A stretch of DNA of 64,000 nucleotides, from the NCBI GenBank assembly GCA_016713025.1, contig JADJPZ010000003.1:248001-312000 (forward strand), read 5' to 3'. Below are positions 9,662 through 18,853 of the stretch, in pieces; position 1 is the first letter of the stretch; every line of letters starts with the position of its first letter. The notes below the pieces were generated by a model that was not told the DNA's origin, did no database searches, and worked only from the letters and a program-made list of their open reading frames with translations. Source of the stretch: Saprospiraceae bacterium. Lineage in GTDB: Bacteria > Bacteroidota > Bacteroidia > Chitinophagales > Saprospiraceae. The position numbers and the translations under genes were made by a program.

Positions 9662-10126
9662 ATGAAAACAAGTATTTTAATAACAGCTATATTTTTCTTA
9701 CTTGGGTGTTCAAAACATAGTACTTCAGAAAATGTAGATGTAATAATACGAATATTAGTTGAAGACAAAGAAGCCAGATCACTGTTAGATCCTGCGCACA
9801 AAAATTACATTGATGTGAGCAAAGTAAGAGTCTATTATTTGATAAATGGTCAAAAAAAGTATCAATATGAACCTAACTGGAGTTGCCCGTCTCATTTTTG
9901 TGCGATATCTGATGATGGAAAAAGATATGTAAAGCTTTCGCCCAATATATCTATTACTGAGGACTTTCCAATTACTTATATTGAATGGTCAGAAAATGAA
10001 ACTGATAAAATAAAATGTCATTTTAATAGAACAGAGAATTCTGTTGTATGTGATAAAGTTTGGTTTAATCAGGAATTAGTTTATCCAAATGATACTAAAG
10101 ATAGAATTTTCAAAATTATTAAATAA
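9662..10126 (+). CDS. Small lipoprotein, function unknown
   Basis: The protein has 154 residues. It starts with a lipoprotein signal (MKTSILITAIFFLLGC; lipobox LLGC, Cys16), so it should be anchored in a membrane. The mature part has two likely disulphide cysteines in WSCPSHFC, two further cysteines (KCHF, VVCDK) and a mostly beta-strand character. I do not recognise the family. It sits 22 bp behind the C10 peptidase remnant. C10 peptidases are known to be encoded beside small inhibitor proteins, so an inhibitor is one possibility, but nothing in the sequence proves it. Confidence 0.65.
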   Translation: MKTSILITAIFFLLGCSKHSTSENVDVIIRILVEDKEARSLLDPAHKNYIDVSKVRVYYLINGQKKYQYEPNWSCPSHFCAISDDGKRYVKLSPNISITEDFPITYIEWSENETDKIKCHFNRTENSVVCDKVWFNQELVYPNDTKDRIFKIIK

Positions 10127-10471
10127 TCCGAGAGGCATACGGACCTATTGATTGTCGGAGTACCGCTAAAGTCGGTATTAAAAATTGAAGAAGCGATACA
10201 TATTATATGAATTTTCAATTCCATAGCTTACTTAGTTAAGGAATATTTTGGCATTTGTGACAACGAATTGCAAACTGAGTCAAGCTTTAGCATGATTCGT
10301 AAAGAATAGGATTGAAGGCACACAACTTGTGACGATATAGCGTTACTTCGACTATCGGGGACAATTGTACTCATTGACCTCCATTGCGTCCGAAGGACAA
10401 TTGAACTAATTGACCTGCATTGAACGATTAGTAACAGTAATAATAATTATAATAATGTTATACTCCTAAAT
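10127..10471. other. Non-coding spacer with short repeats
   Basis: There is no credible gene. It holds a short direct repeat (GGACAATTGTACTCATTGACC near 10359 and GGACAATTGAACTAATTGACC near 10396), an imperfect hairpin around TCAAGCTTTAGCATGATTCG, and TTAGTTAAGGAAT near 10233, which resembles the inverted-repeat ends of the element at 50987-51252. It looks like degraded mobile-element sequence. Confidence 0.4.
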
Positions 10472-11158
10472 ATGAAATATCTAATCTTCATCATTTTTCT
10501 CTATTTTTTAACATCTTCACATTACCTGATATGTCAATCTTTCACATTCCATGGTGGCATAAAACCCAATAATCTCTTGGGCACCCACTTTTCAGTAAAA
10601 GGTGATTTGATAAAAAAACAAAAATGGATTTATTCGATCAACTACAGTTTTGTAAAGTATAAGGATATGTTTTCACATCCGCGAAATCTTCAGCCTAACT
10701 TTCATATTGAAAATGAGAGAGATCAAACATTCATATATTTTCCTCAATTGCGCAGAGGAAATATTATCCAGATGAACGACCGTGATTTCAGGCCCAGAAG
10801 TTTGATTCACCGGTTCAGCTTGTTTGCAGGATATGAATTGTTCAATTCAAAAGACTTTGCAGTTAAAACCTGTTTAGGTCCTCACTATAGCACCAGCCGA
10901 ACTATCATGTACTACAATGCTTACAACTTTGCTGAGGTAATTGTAAACAAAGGAGATGTGATTAAAGTAATCCCTTATCATGACTTTCAAATATTCAGAA
11001 CTTGGGATATTGGCCTTGGTGTAAGAATCGATACAGAATATAAGGTTTTTAAGAATGTTTTTCTGGGCATCAGTGGCCAAATGTACTTTGATGTAATTGG
11101 GGAAGGTATAGATTTGATTGTGGGTGGAGGTTTATCGTATCATTTTAATATTGAATAG
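10472..11158 (+). CDS. Outer-membrane beta-barrel protein of unknown function
   Basis: The protein has 228 residues. A signal peptide (MKYLIFIIFLYFLTSSHYLICQ) precedes a run of short alternating strands with many Tyr/Phe/His at turns, ending in a hydrophobic-aromatic strand (GGGLSYHFNIE). This fits an 8- to 10-stranded outer-membrane barrel. I recognise no specific family. It is followed after 3 bp by a second barrel gene, so the two are very likely cotranscribed and may work together. Its place between the two copies of a direct repeat makes it part of the accessory island. Confidence 0.65.
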   Translation: MKYLIFIIFLYFLTSSHYLICQSFTFHGGIKPNNLLGTHFSVKGDLIKKQKWIYSINYSFVKYKDMFSHPRNLQPNFHIENERDQTFIYFPQLRRGNIIQMNDRDFRPRSLIHRFSLFAGYELFNSKDFAVKTCLGPHYSTSRTIMYYNAYNFAEVIVNKGDVIKVIPYHDFQIFRTWDIGLGVRIDTEYKVFKNVFLGISGQMYFDVIGEGIDLIVGGGLSYHFNIE

Positions 11159-11161
11159 GTT

Positions 11162-11866
11162 ATGAAAGAATTATTGAATATAAAAGGTGCAATAGTAATT
11201 TCAATCTTACTACACTTTGGCTATACAATCCACAGTCAGTCATATATAAACGTCAGTGGAAACTTTAATTATTGGAAACACACAGAATTATTTGGCCCCG
11301 GCATAGGTTTTGGCTATAGTTATAAGCATAAAAGATTTACTTATTCTATCAATTATGATTTTGGCTATGGTACTATCAATAGATTTAAAAAAATAACTGG
11401 AATTAATTATGATCAATGGAGTACTGTCTTTATTAAACAAGATCAAGGCAAATGGAATGATTATCTAATTTTAGGAGGAATTACAAATGTAGTAAATGTA
11501 AGTTCCGATTATGGAAAACAACATCAAGTTTCCTTACAATTAAATTACCCAATAATTCAGCATAATGATTTGGAATTTAGTATTAATTCCGGTATCTATT
11601 CAGCTGTCGTCGAGCAGTTTTATACTTTTACTGTTGTTCCTATCCACAATATTCTGTTGCCTACTACTTACTCAGGTCCATTAAATTACATTCCATCTAC
11701 ATTACAAAAAATATTTACCTATGGCTTAAATATAGGCCTATCGGTCAATAAATCCTCTGGTTCTAAAATATGGTCTCCATATATTATGGGAGGTATCGGA
11801 CCTAATCAAGGTTCCTATATTAGTTTGGGTTTAAAGTTGAGTACTATGTTAAGGAAAAAATCATGA
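11162..11866 (+). CDS. Second outer-membrane beta-barrel protein of unknown function
   Basis: The protein has 234 residues. A signal peptide (ILLHFGYTIHSQ) is followed by a strand-rich, Tyr/Gly-rich sequence (GPGIGFGYSYKHKRF, YSINYDFGYG) and a last strand GLKLSTMLRKKS, which lacks the usual terminal aromatic residue. The N-terminal strand pattern resembles porin-like barrels, but no named family is clear. The 3-bp gap to the preceding barrel gene indicates one transcript. The two proteins are similar in size and style and may be diverged paralogues (inference). Confidence 0.6.
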   Translation: MKELLNIKGAIVISILLHFGYTIHSQSYINVSGNFNYWKHTELFGPGIGFGYSYKHKRFTYSINYDFGYGTINRFKKITGINYDQWSTVFIKQDQGKWNDYLILGGITNVVNVSSDYGKQHQVSLQLNYPIIQHNDLEFSINSGIYSAVVEQFYTFTVVPIHNILLPTTYSGPLNYIPSTLQKIFTYGLNIGLSVNKSSGSKIWSPYIMGGIGPNQGSYISLGLKLSTMLRKKS

Positions 11867-12129
11867 TGCAGAAGCAGGTCATATACCTATAAATCAGTTA
11901 ACTGCCGATTTTTTAGATTGGTTCTTTAATTAACACAAGATGGTCGAAGTTTGCAACTTCGATCCCATACATTAAGCATTTGCAATGCGTTGATTGTAAA
12001 CAAGATACAAAAATAGATCATCTCCCCATCCGTCTGTGATGCACACTTTTCTTTACGATAGCCTCATCGTTTCATAACTGTTGTTACCTTTGTCATGTTG
12101 ATACATTTTTTGAAGAGAAACACCCTGCA

Positions 12130-13020
12130 TTGAAAAATATATTCTTTATTATACTTTATTGGATCGGACTTCATTTACCAATAAATGCTCAGGATGGATA
12201 TAAAATACCTGACAAGGTTAAAAAAATACTTTTTCTTGGCAATAGTATAACATATGGAGGTCAATATGTGGCTTACATTGAGACAATGCTGACATTACAT
12301 CATTCAGATGTTCAATATGAATTTATCAACGCAGGTTTGCCCAGTGAAACTGTTTCAGGATTGACAGAAAAAAACCATGCAGGAGGCAAGTTTGAGCGAC
12401 CTGACTTACATCACCGACTGAGCAAAGTGTTGATGCTAACAGAGCCGGATCTGGTGATAGCATGTTATGGTATGAATGATGGAATTTATTTGCCTTTTGA
12501 TGATCGTCGATTTAAAAAATTCAAATCAGGTATCATCCGGCTGCACGATCAAATTACAAAAACCGGGGCTTCTATCATCTTTTTGACACCACCTGTGTAT
12601 GATGTACGTAAGAATGTGGCTTACTCTAATGTACTCGATTTATACTCTGATTGGCTTATTAGCAAAAGATATACTTCCAAGTGGGATGTTGTCGATCTCC
12701 ATTGGCCCATAAAAAAATATCTTGAAGATCGACGAGCTAATGAGTCTGGTTTTGCCCTGGCACCGGATGGTATCCATCCTGATGATACAGGACACTGGCT
12801 TATGGCAAGGGAAGTTTTATTGTATCTGGGAGTAAAAAACGTAGCACAAACAGATGACATCAGTACTTTGCTGCCACTTTACAAAAATGGACAGACTATT
12901 TATCAACTTATTTCACAAAAGATGAACATAACCAAAGATGCATGGTTGACAGCAGCAGGACACAAAAGACCCGAAATGAACAAAGGTATCCCCTCGCTGA
13001 TGCCAAAAAAAGGCATATGA
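12130..13020 (+). CDS. Secreted SGNH/GDSL-family hydrolase, copy B (frameshifted tail)
   Basis: The protein has 296 residues and is nearly identical to copy A (7358-8284) up to the last dozen residues. It keeps the TTG start, signal peptide, GNSITYGG, CYGMNDG and DGIHPDDTGH motifs, so the catalytic set is complete. A C5 run in copy A is C4 here (12990-12993) and an A8 run is A7 (13005-13011). These two losses shift the frame and replace the native tail by SLMPKKGI. Because all catalytic residues lie upstream, the enzyme may still work. Both indels are in homopolymers, so a read error is also possible. TACCTTTG at 12085-12092 is a probable -7 box, as in copy A. Confidence 0.78.
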   Translation: MKNIFFIILYWIGLHLPINAQDGYKIPDKVKKILFLGNSITYGGQYVAYIETMLTLHHSDVQYEFINAGLPSETVSGLTEKNHAGGKFERPDLHHRLSKVLMLTEPDLVIACYGMNDGIYLPFDDRRFKKFKSGIIRLHDQITKTGASIIFLTPPVYDVRKNVAYSNVLDLYSDWLISKRYTSKWDVVDLHWPIKKYLEDRRANESGFALAPDGIHPDDTGHWLMAREVLLYLGVKNVAQTDDISTLLPLYKNGQTIYQLISQKMNITKDAWLTAAGHKRPEMNKGIPSLMPKKGI

Positions 13021-13184
13021 AATAGAACTCCAGATCAGGGATTTGCTGAAATAATAAGCCCATCGTTTTGATCTACCACAAAGAAGATGATTAATTCTAC
13101 TTTGTCACCTTCAAAAATCAAAGTCAATTACACTTTCATCAAAATGTAATAGGCACGGTATATGTTTTGGTTATTTTGGGTCAC

Positions 13185-13208
13185 AACTGTCGGGTTAACC
13201 CAACAGTT
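13185..13208. repeat. Palindrome AACTGTCGGGTT family, copy 3
   Basis: This is identical to the copy at 8415-8438 and lies in the equivalent place downstream of hydrolase copy B. Confidence 0.6.
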
Positions 13209-13400
13209 TCCAATCAACCAGAAAGTCTGGGAAATTAAAAAAGTTGTGATGCGCTATTTTCCCTGGCCACTTGCTCATTGATTCATAACTGTTGTTAACT
13301 TTGTTAAAATTTTTCTTGTATTTTGATAGTGGTGTATGTTTATAAAAAAATTCATAAAATACTGGATCGCAGATGCAATCTGCGGCCAACAATCCTCACT

Positions 13401-14798
13401 TCAAAACTTCAACACCTTTGCACCTTCATGCCTCTCCAACCACGTCATGATGATCTGATTGCACTCAGGATTGGGGTTCAGGTATTTGATAGACTCTTTG
13501 AGTTCTTCTACGCCGAGGCGAATGTCTCCGGAAGGAATAAAGCCAAAACCCAGATAATGTCCATCTTCGATAAGTACCAATCCACACTCTTCGTTGTCTC
13601 TGCCTTCGGTGATGATAAAAAAATTACCATCAAAAGACTTTTTTAGCTTTTCTACAGCCAATTCGGCCCTTAGATTGTATTCTTCAGAAGGTTCTTTCTG
13701 CTGGCAGGCACCACTGCAGGCACCAGTCTGATAATAAAAACAACCACCTTCAGGCTCATACAGCCCTGTCAGCCCCGAACACAAACCCATCAACTCCGTA
13801 ACTCCGTAAAGGCTGCCTCTGGCGCCCGCTTTAGAGCTATAGTGGTTTAATATACTTTTATCCTTTCTGGACTTTACACTCGATTTATCCCACCCAAATC
13901 TGATATATCCCTGACTGTCAGTGTAATGATGGACAAAATAAGGATAGTCCTTGCTCCGTTGTGCTTTATTGATCTCGGGCTGCAACATCTTTATTTCATG
14001 GGACTCCAGTAGCATGGCGATGAGTTCTGATCCGGTGAGTTCATAAGTCATGTCGGCTACTTTGGCTATAAATTTGTCCGTTTTGGAATCAATGTTTCCG
14101 AAATGCTGATGAATCCTTTTCCTGATGTTGATGCTTTTGCCAATATATATGACATTGCCATAAGTATTGTAAAAATAATATACACCTGCTGTTTCGGGCA
14201 ATTGATTGATACGGTCATATGAAATGTCCTGCGGAAGATGCGATGCCCTGATGCCTGCGGAAATCATCCTGTCAGCCCGGGATTTACCTTCTTCATTGCT
14301 AAGTGCCCGTGACAAAATATCCACCGTGGCCATAGCATCATCCATGGCCCTGTGGCGATTTTCGACAGTGATACCAAAATGCCTGATGAGATTGCCCAAG
14401 CTATAAGATCTCAACCCGGGAAATGATTTCCTGCTCAACACGACTGTACAAAGCTGCCTTCTGGTAAAGGTAAATCCCAATGAAGAAAACTCTTCTCTCA
14501 GAAAACTGTAATCAAATCTGACATTGTGGGCCACAAAAATGGCTCCTTCGGTCATCTCCACGATCTTTCTCGCTATTTCATAAAACTTCGGAGCATGCTC
14601 TACCATATCATCTGTAATGCCTGTGATCCTTGTGATTTCGTAAGGAATGGATCGCTCCGGATTGATCAGAGACTCAAATCTGTCTATGATCTGCTCCCCG
14701 TCAAATAAAACAATTGCAATTTCGGTAATTCTGTCCCGTCGAGCCATACCACCCGTGGTCTCGATATCCACCACAGCATACAGTTTTTTATTCTTCAT
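13401..14798 (-). CDS. DnaQ-like exonuclease fused to a GIY-YIG nuclease domain
   Basis: The protein has 465 residues from the ATG at 14798 (a TTG seven codons earlier is less likely). Residues 1-170 are a DEDDh 3'-5' exonuclease as in DNA polymerase III epsilon: VVDIETTG (DE), HNVRFDYSFL (D) and HRAMDDA (H..D). Residues about 200-290 are a GIY-YIG domain like that of UvrC/Cho (GVYYFYNTYGNVIYIGKS, then R and E downstream). The remaining C-terminal part is conserved in this family and has several cysteines (QTGACSGACQ). This fusion is known in bacteria and is thought to act in DNA repair, with one strand-nicking and one trimming activity; its exact role is not settled. It stands alone in this strand run. 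Confidence 0.85.
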   Translation of the reverse strand: MKNKKLYAVVDIETTGGMARRDRITEIAIVLFDGEQIIDRFESLINPERSIPYEITRITGITDDMVEHAPKFYEIARKIVEMTEGAIFVAHNVRFDYSFLREEFSSLGFTFTRRQLCTVVLSRKSFPGLRSYSLGNLIRHFGITVENRHRAMDDAMATVDILSRALSNEEGKSRADRMISAGIRASHLPQDISYDRINQLPETAGVYYFYNTYGNVIYIGKSINIRKRIHQHFGNIDSKTDKFIAKVADMTYELTGSELIAMLLESHEIKMLQPEINKAQRSKDYPYFVHHYTDSQGYIRFGWDKSSVKSRKDKSILNHYSSKAGARGSLYGVTELMGLCSGLTGLYEPEGGCFYYQTGACSGACQQKEPSEEYNLRAELAVEKLKKSFDGNFFIITEGRDNEECGLVLIEDGHYLGFGFIPSGDIRLGVEELKESIKYLNPNPECNQIIMTWLERHEGAKVLKF

Positions 14799-14932
14799 GG
14801 CATAATTTACCAAAAGCAAAATGATTACATCCTTATCAACTGAAAAATTGTCGGATTGTTTTTATGTGGTGTTAGGTAGTATGTATTAGGTGATAGCTAA
14901 GAAGGTTTAGACTAAAGGCTAAAAGCTAAAGA

Positions 14933-15898
14933 CTAAAGTCCAATATCAATTTTATCAGTGGCTTTCTCATACTTGATATTGACCATATATCGGGTATCGA
15001 GTATTCTCAGATCTTTTACTGCTGCCGGGCTGAGGATGATCTGGACATCATCTTTATATGTATCTCCAGGAATTTTTCCAATGACTTTAACTTTGATGTG
15101 GCTTTTCATCATGGGGTTGTAGATATCTATGAAAGAGCCCGATTTTGCTTCATTATGAAGTGCAAAATAACCATCATGTGCTTGTGATGACTTATCCCAC
15201 CACCCTATCACATCGGATACATAATATTTGACTGCAGGATTTGTTTTATCAGACACCAAAGTGTCGGGCTTAAAAATTAAAATATTCTGCTTTTTTAGTT
15301 CATCTGCTACTGCAGGTGCAGGATCTGTTTTTTTGATCCGAGTCTCTTTGATCTTCGTTTTGTCTGAAGGTTTTATTATTTCAGGAAGCATGTACCATCC
15401 TATCAGCAGTTTTTCTCCCGAATAAATACTACTTTCTTTTTTATTATTGATGGCCAATAAAACTTTCAGGTCTAAATCAAAATATTGATGGCACACTTTA
15501 AATGCTGTATCCCCTTTTTTAGCAGTATAAAATACAGGGACAAAAGTTTTTTTACCGGAAAGTTTACCTTTGTCTTGTGTGATCAAATTTTGTTGAAAAG
15601 GTATTTTTACAATCCTGCCGTCATTGATCGGTTGAGTGGGATTCAATTTATTGATTGCATAAATTTTTTCAGCTTTCAATTGAAAAACTTCGGCAAGATT
15701 GTAAATACTAATACCTTTACTAAAAGGGTGTCTATAAAAAATATCATTCCCAGGGAGAACGTCTACGACGAACTCTGCACTGGAAAAAGAAATGAGGTTG
15801 TCAGTTTTTTTTTGCGATGAAACAACGGAAACCACAGCTAGAATTAAAAAAACTGTACTTTTACACTTTGATAAATAATGCAATTTAAATCGGTTCAT
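14933..15898 (-). CDS. LysM-repeat envelope protein with a double-psi barrel-like C-terminus
   Basis: The protein has 321 residues. A hydrophobic signal segment (TVFLILAVVSVVSS) is followed by two LysM modules, about 53-100 (SIYNLAEVFQLKAEKIYAIN) and 127-170 (YTAKKGDTAFKVCHQYFDL), which bind peptidoglycan sugar chains. A lysine-rich linker follows. The last 110 residues (GYFALHNEAKSGSFIDIYNP, VKVIGKIPGD, ILSPAAVKDL) resemble the double-psi beta-barrel of RlpA-like proteins. It probably acts in cell-wall binding or remodelling in the periplasm; enzymatic activity is not shown. It is divergent from kdsB, with a shared 73-bp upstream region. Confidence 0.75.
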   Translation of the reverse strand: MNRFKLHYLSKCKSTVFLILAVVSVVSSQKKTDNLISFSSAEFVVDVLPGNDIFYRHPFSKGISIYNLAEVFQLKAEKIYAINKLNPTQPINDGRIVKIPFQQNLITQDKGKLSGKKTFVPVFYTAKKGDTAFKVCHQYFDLDLKVLLAINNKKESSIYSGEKLLIGWYMLPEIIKPSDKTKIKETRIKKTDPAPAVADELKKQNILIFKPDTLVSDKTNPAVKYYVSDVIGWWDKSSQAHDGYFALHNEAKSGSFIDIYNPMMKSHIKVKVIGKIPGDTYKDDVQIILSPAAVKDLRILDTRYMVNIKYEKATDKIDIGL

Positions 15899-15971
15899 CG
15901 GGTAATCATTGTTAAATGACGGGACAAATATATTAATTATTTTTATAATATGTATTTTTTATAATTTTTTT

Positions 15972-16721
15972 ATGAAAATTTCAATTATCATTCCTTCAAG
16001 ACTAGGTTCGACCCGTCTTCCGGAAAAACCACTGGCCGATATCATGGGCCGGAGTCTGATCATGCGGGTCTACGATCAGGCATCAGCTGCAAGGCTTGCT
16101 CATGAAGTCATTATTGCTACTGATCATCAAAAAATTACAGATCATGTGCATGAGCATCATGGACGTGTGATCATGACTTCACCGCATCACCAGTCTGGTA
16201 CTGACAGGATTGCTGAAGTAGCGCGGTCACTGGACAGCAATATCATCATCAACCTTCAGGGAGACGAACCACTGATCAATCCTACCCAAATAGATGAGCT
16301 GATTGATAAAATGATACAACAGGACATCTCTATCGGGACACAATGTTCAGAAATACTATATGAAGACGAACTATTTGATTATAATGTCGTCAAGGTAGTG
16401 AGGGATATACATGATAAAGTGCTCTATTTCAGCAGGCAAGCGATTCCGGCAGATCGCGATCTTCCATATCGGGAATGGTTTGGTAAAACAAAATACTACA
16501 GACACATAGGTATGTATGCATTCAGAAGAGAAGTATTGATTCAATTGACATCATTGCCGCAGTCTACATATGAAAAAGCAGAATCTCTTGAGCAACTCAG
16601 GTGGATGCAGCATGGATATCCTATATATTGTTTTGAAACCAAACACAGATCAATTGGTGTTGATACTCAGGATGACCTGGACCTTGTCCGGGATTTGGTG
16701 CTTAAAGGAATGTTCCGTTAA
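15972..16721 (+). CDS. kdsB: 3-deoxy-manno-octulosonate cytidylyltransferase
   Basis: The protein has 249 residues, the usual KdsB length. It activates Kdo with CTP to give CMP-Kdo for lipopolysaccharide core synthesis in the cytoplasm. Diagnostic motifs are the nucleotide-binding start IIPSRLGSTRLPEKPLADI, the NLQGDEPLI loop with its metal-binding Asp, and the C-terminal SLEQLRWMQHGYPI and GVDTQDDL segments. The start is the ATG at 15972; a longer reading from 15909 adds only a hydrophobic, AT-rich stretch. Its 3' end overlaps that of the convergent cytidine deaminase gene by 20 bp. Confidence 0.95.
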   Translation: MKISIIIPSRLGSTRLPEKPLADIMGRSLIMRVYDQASAARLAHEVIIATDHQKITDHVHEHHGRVIMTSPHHQSGTDRIAEVARSLDSNIIINLQGDEPLINPTQIDELIDKMIQQDISIGTQCSEILYEDELFDYNVVKVVRDIHDKVLYFSRQAIPADRDLPYREWFGKTKYYRHIGMYAFRREVLIQLTSLPQSTYEKAESLEQLRWMQHGYPIYCFETKHRSIGVDTQDDLDLVRDLVLKGMFR

Positions 16722-17184
16722 AACCCAAAGGCAGCAGATCTTCTACAGATCTTACCTCATATATCTCAGGGCTGTCTGACTTTAGCAAAATTCTTATGGG
16801 TTGTTGGTGTCGGAATTCAAATTCTGAAATCACTTGTCTGCAAGCGCCGCATGGTGATACAGGTTTGTCGATCGTCATATTCTGATTTTTAATTGTAATG
16901 GCCAGTGATTCGACCGGTTGAGCGGGTTTATACACAGCAGCATTGTACAGTGCTACTCTTTCTCCACACATACAAAGTGGGTATGAAGCATTCTCCTGAT
17001 TGGAACCTTCATAGATACTCCCGTCATTCAATCTGACTGCTGCGCCGACATGAAATCTGGAATATGGGGCATACGCAAATTCAAGCTGTCTGATTGCCAT
17101 TAACATTAACTCCCGGTCAGCTTCAGCCAATTCATCCATTGAATCGTAAATCTTAAATTGAAACTGATTATCTACTATTTTCAT
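16702..17184 (-). CDS. cdd: Cytidine deaminase
   Basis: The protein has 160 residues from the ATG at 17184. It is the zinc enzyme that converts cytidine and deoxycytidine to uridine forms in pyrimidine salvage. The active site is clear: YAPYSRFHVGAAV, then CMCGERVALYNA with the catalytic Glu, and SPCGACRQVI with two zinc cysteines. The size and lack of a second domain fit the small tetrameric type. It may be cotranscribed behind the serine dehydratase gene, 75 bp upstream. It converges with kdsB with a 20-bp overlap of the 3' ends. Confidence 0.93.
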   Translation of the reverse strand: MKIVDNQFQFKIYDSMDELAEADRELMLMAIRQLEFAYAPYSRFHVGAAVRLNDGSIYEGSNQENASYPLCMCGERVALYNAAVYKPAQPVESLAITIKNQNMTIDKPVSPCGACRQVISEFEFRHQQPIRILLKSDSPEIYEVRSVEDLLPLGFNGTFL

Positions 17185-17259
17185 GCTGAAAAAAATATTG
17201 GAAATAGTATAGTTCAAAAACTGCACCAAAAAATTAAGAGTGCAACTTTTTTACTACCA

Positions 17260-18837
17260 TTAACAACTCTTAAAAAAACTCACCTCCATTTCTGCCAGTT
17301 TCACTTCTATGGCTTTGGCAGCGGGTGTAACACATAAACCACCGAGATTGGTGCATCTCAAAGTATGGTGGATTTGATCACCGACAGCCTTCATTGTATC
17401 AATCACCTGATCTAAAGGCACCAAATGTTCATAATTGGCAAGTGCCATATTTGCACATGTCAAGGCATTGGAAGCTGCCATGACATTTCTTCCAAGACAA
17501 GGGGCTTCGACCCGATTTCCAATGGGATCACATATTATACCCAAAGAATTTTGAAGCGCTAATGAAGATGCTGCTATGCATTGGGTAAAAGTACCGCCTT
17601 GCATCTGCACAATAGCAGCTGCTGCCATACCACCTCCGGAACCTGTTTCTGCCATACATCCGCCTACTTCGGCAGCAAAAGTAGCATGAGCTGCAATAAA
17701 TACACCTATCAATCCGGCGGAGAGCATGGCTTTTACCAATTCATCTTCCGGCAACTGAAGGGAATCTGCCACAGCAATGAGCGCGCCTGGCAAAGCACCG
17801 CAACTACCGGCAGTGGGAGCCGCTACAATCACACCCATACTACTTTTTACTTCCATAATAGCTGTTACATACATGACAATTCGATTGATCAGATCTCCTC
17901 CGGCCAGCTTACCTTCTTTGTATCTCATATTAAAATTTGGTGATTGGCTGCCAAGTATACGATCATCATAATGAGTCCCCGCCAAGCCAGTTTGTACTGC
18001 TTGTTTCATTATGCGCACAATAGTTCTCATTTTTTCAAATACTTCATCTGCCGTGATGTTTCCCCTTGCTTTTTCATAGTCTATAGCCAACTGCCAGAGA
18101 GGTAAATTTTTATCACTGTTATAATCCATCATCTGCTCACAAGTGGTAAAGGGTACCTTCAGGTTTTTCCTGGCCATCACCGGTAAAACAGGATTCAATT
18201 GTTTGATGTATTGAACTCCTTTCATCAGGCTGATTTCGTTTATTAGCCCGGGATGAAGAAATGACTGAGACTTTATTTCAACAAACGATATGTCACCCTT
18301 TCGGTATGAAATATCATCATACGAAATGGATGCTTTTAAAAATGTTATGATATCTTCAGCATGGTCACAATAAATGAGTGTCTCGAAATAATCACCTGCC
18401 ATAGAGACCTGCACACCGTCTATAACAATAACTTCTATCATGCCGCCTCCAGTAGATATGGCAGTTATTACTCTTGTTTCTTTTGCATTGGACAATGTAA
18501 CTTTGTATAAATTAGGATGGCCATTTCCTATATCTACAATATTTATAACAACATTAATTCCACTTTCGCTGATATATTTTTCAGAATCAGGCAGTCTCTC
18601 ATCATGCGCTTCCCAACCAAGAAATCCTCCAAACAACCCCATGTCTGATCCCTGACTCTTATGGGTTGTAGCCAGAGAGCCTTCAGGGTCAAACTCAATG
18701 AGTATGTCCTGAATACTTTCATCCATCAGATCTCTGCATAAACGGGCTATACGCAAAGAAGCTGCACAATGGGAACTGGAAGGACCTCTCATGACAGGAC
18801 CTATGACATCATTGAAAATACTTGGATAAGTGCTCAT
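17260..18837 (-). CDS. sdaA: L-serine ammonia-lyase, iron-sulfur type, fused beta and alpha domains
   Basis: The protein has 525 residues and converts L-serine to pyruvate and ammonia with a [4Fe-4S] cluster. The N-terminal beta part (about 1-200) begins GPVMRGPSSSHCAASLR and contains GGGMIEV. The alpha part (about 230-520) carries the cluster region: APTAGSCGALPG, GGCMAETGSGGGMAAA, and CDPIGNRVEAPCLGRN. Both parts are on one chain, as in the single-polypeptide form. It lies 16 bp behind the DPP IV gene, itself 16 bp behind GH95, so these three look like one transcript with cdd possibly at its end. Serine released from peptides would feed pyruvate. Confidence 0.92.
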   Translation of the reverse strand: MSTYPSIFNDVIGPVMRGPSSSHCAASLRIARLCRDLMDESIQDILIEFDPEGSLATTHKSQGSDMGLFGGFLGWEAHDERLPDSEKYISESGINVVINIVDIGNGHPNLYKVTLSNAKETRVITAISTGGGMIEVIVIDGVQVSMAGDYFETLIYCDHAEDIITFLKASISYDDISYRKGDISFVEIKSQSFLHPGLINEISLMKGVQYIKQLNPVLPVMARKNLKVPFTTCEQMMDYNSDKNLPLWQLAIDYEKARGNITADEVFEKMRTIVRIMKQAVQTGLAGTHYDDRILGSQSPNFNMRYKEGKLAGGDLINRIVMYVTAIMEVKSSMGVIVAAPTAGSCGALPGALIAVADSLQLPEDELVKAMLSAGLIGVFIAAHATFAAEVGGCMAETGSGGGMAAAAIVQMQGGTFTQCIAASSLALQNSLGIICDPIGNRVEAPCLGRNVMAASNALTCANMALANYEHLVPLDQVIDTMKAVGDQIHHTLRCTNLGGLCVTPAAKAIEVKLAEMEVSFFKSC

Positions 18838-18853
18838 GCTTTTAAATTTTAAT

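Larger units (their letters stand above)
11939..13384 (+). repeat. 1.45-kb direct repeat, copy B
   Basis: This is the second copy of the segment at 7165-8616, in the same orientation, 3.3 kb downstream of the end of copy A. The hydrolase coding parts differ at only a few bases plus two 1-base deletions near the 3' end. The downstream 300 bp are nearly identical. Confidence 0.85.
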
